Source of the DNA: Candidatus Kaiserbacteria bacterium | GTDB lineage: Bacteria; Patescibacteriota; Minisyncoccia; Phycocordibacterales; UBA2100 | Assembly: GCA_003545515.1 (NCBI GenBank) | Contig: DPYD01000011.1 | Coordinates: 1-7,003, forward strand | Direction: 5' to 3' | Length of the DNA stretch: 7,003 bases | In this document: piece by piece, positions 4,800 to 7,003 of the stretch | Position numbering within the stretch: position 1 is the stretch's first letter | Layout of the letters: every line of letters begins with the position of its first letter | The notes under the pieces: model-generated | The model's database searches: none | What the model saw: the letters and a program-made list of their open reading frames with translations, nothing else | Told to the model about the DNA's origin: nothing | Translations under genes and position numbers: made by a program

Positions 4800-5336
4800 A
4801 TGTTTCCGACTGAAGCATTAAATCTTTGGCTGGCAGTCGTGACCGTTGCTCTCCAGGGAGCTACCGTCGGACTTTTTGTTTTATATTTCCTACGTACGCG
4901 GCCAGTACTTTCCGGAATTGTTGGTATTCTAAGAACGTGGGGATTTCGTGTCGCGCTAACCGTTTCTATCGCGGCTTCTGCACTGACACTCTTCTATTCG
5001 GAGGTTATCGGTTTCCCACCGTGTCCCTTGTGTTGGTGGCAGAGAGTGTTTCTTTACCCACAGGTAGTTATTTTTGCGCTAGCACTATTTAGAGGCCAGA
5101 AATCAATTGCCGAGTATTCCATAATTCTTTCTCTCATTGGCTTTGGTATCGCTATTTATCATCACGCCCTCCAAACACTTCCCGCGGGTTCCTTGCCATG
5201 CCCGGCTGAAGGGGTAGTAAGTTGTGCACAGCGTTTCGTTTTTGAGTTCGGCTACATCACGCTCCCTCTCATGGCCGCGACTGTTTTTGCGTTTCTTATT
5301 GCACTGATGCTTTTCGTCCGCGAACAGGATAGATGA
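4800..5336 (+). CDS. dsbB: DsbB/BdbC-like disulfide bond formation protein
   Basis: The 178-residue integral membrane protein belongs to the DsbB/BdbC family, which passes electrons from an oxidised DsbA-like partner to membrane quinone. The first redox pair is in FPPCPLCWWQRVFLYP (C75, C78) after TM2; the second is C134/C142 in LPCPAEGVVSCAQ. The conserved QR right after the CXXC motif is present. About five hydrophobic segments are seen (8-30, 48-67, 83-98, 107-124, 152-173). The family core has four, so the first 40 residues carry an extra N-terminal segment. The partner is probably the thioredoxin-like protein encoded 30 bp upstream. The last codons and the TGA stop form part of the first of three 25-bp tandem repeats that run into the spacer, so the gene end is a repeat-expansion site. 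Confidence 0.93.
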   Translation: MFPTEALNLWLAVVTVALQGATVGLFVLYFLRTRPVLSGIVGILRTWGFRVALTVSIAASALTLFYSEVIGFPPCPLCWWQRVFLYPQVVIFALALFRGQKSIAEYSIILSLIGFGIAIYHHALQTLPAGSLPCPAEGVVSCAQRFVFEFGYITLPLMAATVFAFLIALMLFVREQDR

Positions 5337-5396
5337 TATGTTCTTAGAGCAGGATAGATGATATGTTCTTAGAACAGTATAGATAATATGTTCTTA
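5322..5396. repeat. Three tandem 25-bp repeats overlapping the dsbB 3' end
   Basis: Units are 5322-5346, 5347-5371 and 5372-5396. The core GGATAGATGATATGTTC is identical in the first two; the third differs at a few bases (GTATAGATAATATGTTC). The first unit supplies the last four codons and the stop of dsbB. GAACA at the start and TGTTC near the end of a unit are complementary, and where units 2 and 3 meet they form the perfect dyad TGTTCT-T-AGAACA (5364-5376). AT-rich sequence follows (5397-5445, with two GTTATATA blocks). No gene is seen in 5337-5556. Confidence 0.93.
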
Positions 5397-5440
5397 ATCC
5401 GCGAATGGGATACGTTATATACATAGTTATATAGTTACAT

Positions 5441-5488
5441 AAAAAAACCCCGCTTGTTTATAAATCCCGGTCGGGACAAATAAACAAG
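5441..5488 (-). terminator. Possible terminator of the HTH-Cas2-like gene, made by the left repeat
   Basis: Reading leftward, the 36-nt palindromic core of the left inverted repeat is followed by CGGGG and then seven T (5447-5441). CCCG within the core could alternatively pair with this CGGG so that the T-run abuts a stem. This resembles an intrinsic terminator about 70 nt after the gene's stop. The right copy has no T-run. Confidence 0.5.
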
Positions 5489-5490
5489 TG
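5446..5490 (+). repeat. Left inverted repeat (45 bp) of the Cas2-like element
   Basis: Matches the reverse complement of 6159-6203 with one mismatch (5452 against 6197); the inner 36 bp (5453-5488) is identical. The core is itself a near-palindrome: arms CTTGTTTAT and ATAAACAAG enclose 3-nt unpaired stretches and an inner TCCCGGTCGGGA. Between it and the Cas2-like stop codon lies a purine-rich stretch (about 5489-5542, mostly AGAGA runs). Confidence 0.95.
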
Positions 5491-5556
5491 AGAAATCAAA
5501 CAGAGAGATGGTAGAGAGAAGAGATAGAGAAGAGAATATAGAAACTGTACGCATTA

Positions 5557-6144
5557 CTATCGAGTTGCAAGGCCGAAGTGTTGTCTAAGCGGCTTATCAT
5601 ACTCGATTACGTCAGCAATAATGTAGAGAATGTTGCGGCCGATACGGAGGTCCGTCTTGATAAGTGTAATTATTTCTTCACAGTCATATGGGTGTACCCA
5701 GACACTTTTTTGTAATTGGAGGAACCCCAGTTGTTGCAGTAGGCGTCTTACCTTAGTGCGCACTCCACTTTGATTTTCACGTATATCGAAAATGACGATT
5801 CTCCATCTATCGTCCCAAACTCTGGGTCTTTCTATCCGGAGTGCGCCAATCTTCAAGTGTTGCATACGTTCCCGACCGCGTCGGGTGAGTCGCGGATAGC
5901 TCTTCCCACCTATTTTCTGGAATTCTATGAATCCTTTTCGTTTCAATCGAGAGATTGTTTCGCGAACACGTTGTTCCGGTTTAGAAGTTGTCTCCTGCGT
6001 CGCCCTGCGCATGACGAGTGCGGCGCTCCGCCTCACTAGAACGATGGTCAACATGTCTCCTATTGTTGCCAGTGTTTCGAGGACGGAATGTTCGACCGAT
6101 CCACGACGCGCGCGGCGCCCCTTTTTTCTCTCGAGTTGTCCCAT
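5557..6144 (-). CDS. Winged-helix protein with Cas2-like (PaaX central-type) C-terminal domain
   Basis: From ATG 6144 the product has 195 residues. Three parts are visible: a very basic tail (ERKKGRRARRG); a winged-helix-like region ending in EQRVRETISRLKRKGFIEF...YPRLTRRGRERM (about 57-94); and a Cas2-type ferredoxin-like domain from about 110 to 187. The last begins with WRIVIFDIRE, where the aspartate (D120) corresponds to the Cas2 metal ligand. It continues R..VRRLLQQLGF, the LQKSVWVHPY strand and NILYIIADVIEYD. PaaX regulators have the same HTH plus Cas2-like order, and such proteins in candidate phyla are often labelled Cas2. There is no cas1 or CRISPR array here, so an adaptation role is unlikely. 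A second ATG at 6153 adds three residues, but it overlaps the -10 TACTAT, so 6144 is favoured. The gene lies between long inverted repeats, which its product may bind. Confidence 0.85.
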   Translation of the reverse strand: MGQLERKKGRRARRGSVEHSVLETLATIGDMLTIVLVRRSAALVMRRATQETTSKPEQRVRETISRLKRKGFIEFQKIGGKSYPRLTRRGRERMQHLKIGALRIERPRVWDDRWRIVIFDIRENQSGVRTKVRRLLQQLGFLQLQKSVWVHPYDCEEIITLIKTDLRIGRNILYIIADVIEYDKPLRQHFGLATR

Positions 6145-6151
6145 ACTAATC

Positions 6152-6160
6152 ATAGTACCA
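6152..6160 (-). promoter_or_regulatory. Extended -10 of the HTH-Cas2-like gene
   Basis: Minus strand TGG-TACTAT ends 7 nt before ATG 6144, predicting a leaderless mRNA. Its upstream part, including any -35, lies within the right inverted repeat, so a protein bound to the repeat would regulate the gene. Confidence 0.6.
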
Positions 6161-6203
6161 CTTGTTTATTTGTCCCGACCGGGATTTATAAACAAGGGGG
6201 GTT
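6159..6203 (-). repeat. Right inverted repeat (45 bp) of the Cas2-like element
   Basis: Reverse complement of the left repeat at 5446-5490, with an identical 36-bp core (6161-6196) and one mismatch in the outer G/C run. It has the same internal near-palindrome and lies directly upstream of the HTH-Cas2-like start codon. Confidence 0.95.
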
Positions 6204-6225
6204 GTGTGCTGGGTATACAGAGACT

Positions 6226-6336
6226 TGTTAGATATTAATAAAACAGTGTTAGATATTAATAAAACAGTGTTAGATATTAATAAAACAGCGCACGTGAATG
6301 TTAGTAAAGTGGAACCGGTAAATATTAATAAAACAG
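6226..6336. repeat. Array of 21-bp AT-rich repeats outside the right end
   Basis: Three perfect head-to-tail 21-bp units (6226-6246, 6247-6267, 6268-6288) share the core GATATTAATAAAACAG. A strongly diverged unit (about 6292-6312, roughly half its bases matching) and a near-perfect one (6316-6336, 3 mismatches) follow with 3-nt gaps. Each good unit contains the palindrome TATTAATA. The array starts 22 bp outside the right inverted repeat, upstream of the HTH-Cas2-like promoter. The units are too short and have no unique spacers, so this is not a CRISPR array. No gene is supported in 6204-6430; a long plus-strand open frame through it is low-complexity (LDINKTV repeated). Confidence 0.93.
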
Positions 6337-6360
6337 GCCACCCGTCCTGTCCTCGAAGCT

Positions 6361-6385
6361 TGCCTGTGCGATGCACCTGCAGGCA
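6361..6385. other. Intergenic hairpin after the FAD-linked oxidase gene
   Basis: TGCCT (6361-6365) pairs with AGGCA (6381-6385), and inner GTGC/GCAC (6366-6369, 6373-6376) close a GAT loop, leaving a 4-nt bulge. It lies about 45 bp beyond the oxidase stop. No T-run follows, so it is at most a weak 3'-end structure. Confidence 0.35.
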
Positions 6386-6430
6386 GAGCCTCGGGGAAAT
6401 CTCCCGCTTTCCAATAAAAACGATAGAATG

Positions 6431-7003
6431 CTACGTATTTTTCATTAAGCGTACTATGTCTTCCACCGTCCCTCCGACCTTCTTGCCGGGGTTGAAGATA
6501 TTAAGAGGGTCGAAGATGTTCTTAATCTCGGCGAAGATATCGATCATGCGCGGTGAAAACATGAGACGAAGGTACGGCGTGCGGATTATACCGTCATTGT
6601 GTTCTCCTGTAATAGAACCATTGTACTTCGTAACGAGTTCGTACACTTTTGGCGTGAGCTCTAGGATGATCTTGTGATGCTCTGTTCGTTTCAGATCCAC
6701 AAGGGGAATAATGTGAAAATTACCGTCGCCTATGTGTCCCGCAATTGTGTACGAGATATCGTACTGAGAGAGAAGCGAATTCAATTCGGGCAGAAAGCGC
6801 GGATAGTCGTCCGGATGCACCACGATATCATCAATGAAAGGCGCCGCGGCGAGATCATGAATATGTTTTCGAAGTAAAGAAAAACTTTCTCGCCGTATTT
6901 TCCAGTATTTTTCTTCCATCATTCCGAACGCCAGTCGAGATTTGACCGGAAGGTCTTTGACAGCGAGTCGCGCTTCGCGCGCTTTGTCACGCGCGGTAAA
7001 ATC
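6431..7003 (-). CDS. FAD-linked oxidase, GlcD-type, C-terminal part (5' end outside window)
   Basis: The frame is open from the window edge at 7003 to TAG 6431, giving 190 residues; an internal ATG at 6922 is not the true start, since clear family sequence precedes it. This is the C-terminal domain of FAD-linked oxidases (glycolate oxidase GlcD / D-lactate dehydrogenase type), flavoenzymes that oxidise 2-hydroxy acids. Seen in the visible fragment: YWKIRRESF (33-41), APFIDDIVVHPDD (54-66), the metal-binding GHIGDGNFH (89-97), GEHNDGIIR (133-141) and the closing IFDPLNIFNPGKKVG. The FAD-binding half lies outside the window. The usual GEHGxG motif is GEHNDG here. The substrate (lactate, glycolate or other) cannot be assigned. 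Downstream lie repeat-rich spacer and the Cas2-like element, so it probably ends its transcription unit. Confidence 0.93.
   Translation of the reverse strand, partial: DFTARDKAREARLAVKDLPVKSRLAFGMMEEKYWKIRRESFSLLRKHIHDLAAAPFIDDIVVHPDDYPRFLPELNSLLSQYDISYTIAGHIGDGNFHIIPLVDLKRTEHHKIILELTPKVYELVTKYNGSITGEHNDGIIRTPYLRLMFSPRMIDIFAEIKNIFDPLNIFNPGKKVGGTVEDIVRLMKNT

Larger units (their letters stand above)
5446..6203. mobile_element. Putative 758-bp one-gene element with 45-bp terminal inverted repeats
   Basis: A single leftward HTH-Cas2-like gene fills most of the space between two 45-bp inverted repeats, giving the outline of a minimal insertion element. The gene's extended -10 overlaps the inner edge of the right repeat and its likely terminator uses the left repeat, so the unit is transcriptionally self-contained. 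I see no target-site duplication directly outside the repeats and no known transposase motif (no DDE set, HUH motif or serine recombinase signature). Alternatives are a non-mobile gene whose product binds both repeats, or one whose ends are paired dyad terminators. The structure is certain; mobility is inferred. Confidence 0.55.

Noticed and set aside
5557..6144. True CRISPR Cas2 adaptation protein
   Set aside because: The N-terminal winged helix, PaaX-like order of domains and absence of cas1 or an array argue against a CRISPR role; only the fold is shared.
5346..6250. Target-site duplication around the Cas2-like element
   Set aside because: Bases directly outside 5446 and 6203 show no matching direct repeat.
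6226..6288. Possible CRISPR array beside a Cas2-like gene
   Set aside because: Units are contiguous 21-bp copies with no unique spacers, and there is no cas1 or leader. It is a tandem repeat.
6204..6677. Plus-strand open frame of 157 codons
   Set aside because: It begins in the 21-bp repeats (LDINKTV repeated) and then runs antisense to the FAD-linked oxidase gene; the composition is not protein-like.

Overview
The window looks like a chromosomal segment of a candidate-phyla (CPR/Patescibacteria, Parcubacteria-like) bacterium. This is inferred from tightly packed small genes, tRNAs without an encoded CCA end, a compact SET-domain methyltransferase, an HTH-Cas2-like protein of a type I associate with these genomes, and almost no Shine-Dalgarno sequences. 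Instead, most start codons or tRNA 5' ends lie close behind a TANNNT (often TGN-TANNNT) -10 element. TGA ends several genes, so the code is standard (not the UGA-glycine code).

Layout. 1-1016: an HxlR-family regulator (leftward, cut by the window edge) is divergent from an NADPH-dependent FMN reductase, with a perfect dyad operator over both -35 regions. 1017-1146: spacer with a long hairpin. 1147-1992: CXXC glutaredoxin, tRNA-Arg(CCU), a one-TM small protein and tRNA-Phe(GAA). 1999-3857 (leftward): hisS and a downstream DEDDy exonuclease, joined by a hairpin spanning the hisS stop and the exonuclease start. 3944-5336 (rightward): SET-domain methyltransferase, a membrane-anchored thioredoxin-like protein of the VKOR-partner type, and a DsbB-like quinone-linked oxidase; the last two form an envelope disulfide pathway. 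5322-6336: the standout region, a leftward HTH-Cas2-like gene between 45-bp inverted repeats (one mismatch), with tandem repeats outside each end (three 25-bp units on the left, overlapping the end of dsbB; three perfect 21-bp units plus two diverged ones on the right). 6431-7003 (leftward): C-terminal part of a GlcD-type FAD-linked oxidase, cut by the window edge.

How it works together. Thiol and redox chemistry recurs: a cysteine-containing HxlR sensor and its flavin reductase, a cytosolic glutaredoxin, and an envelope Trx/DsbB pair. The exception is the 758-bp Cas2-like unit (5446-6203). It has the form of a one-gene mobile or repeat-processing element and is the best candidate for an undescribed system. 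No CRISPR array, cas1 or recognisable transposase is visible in the window.
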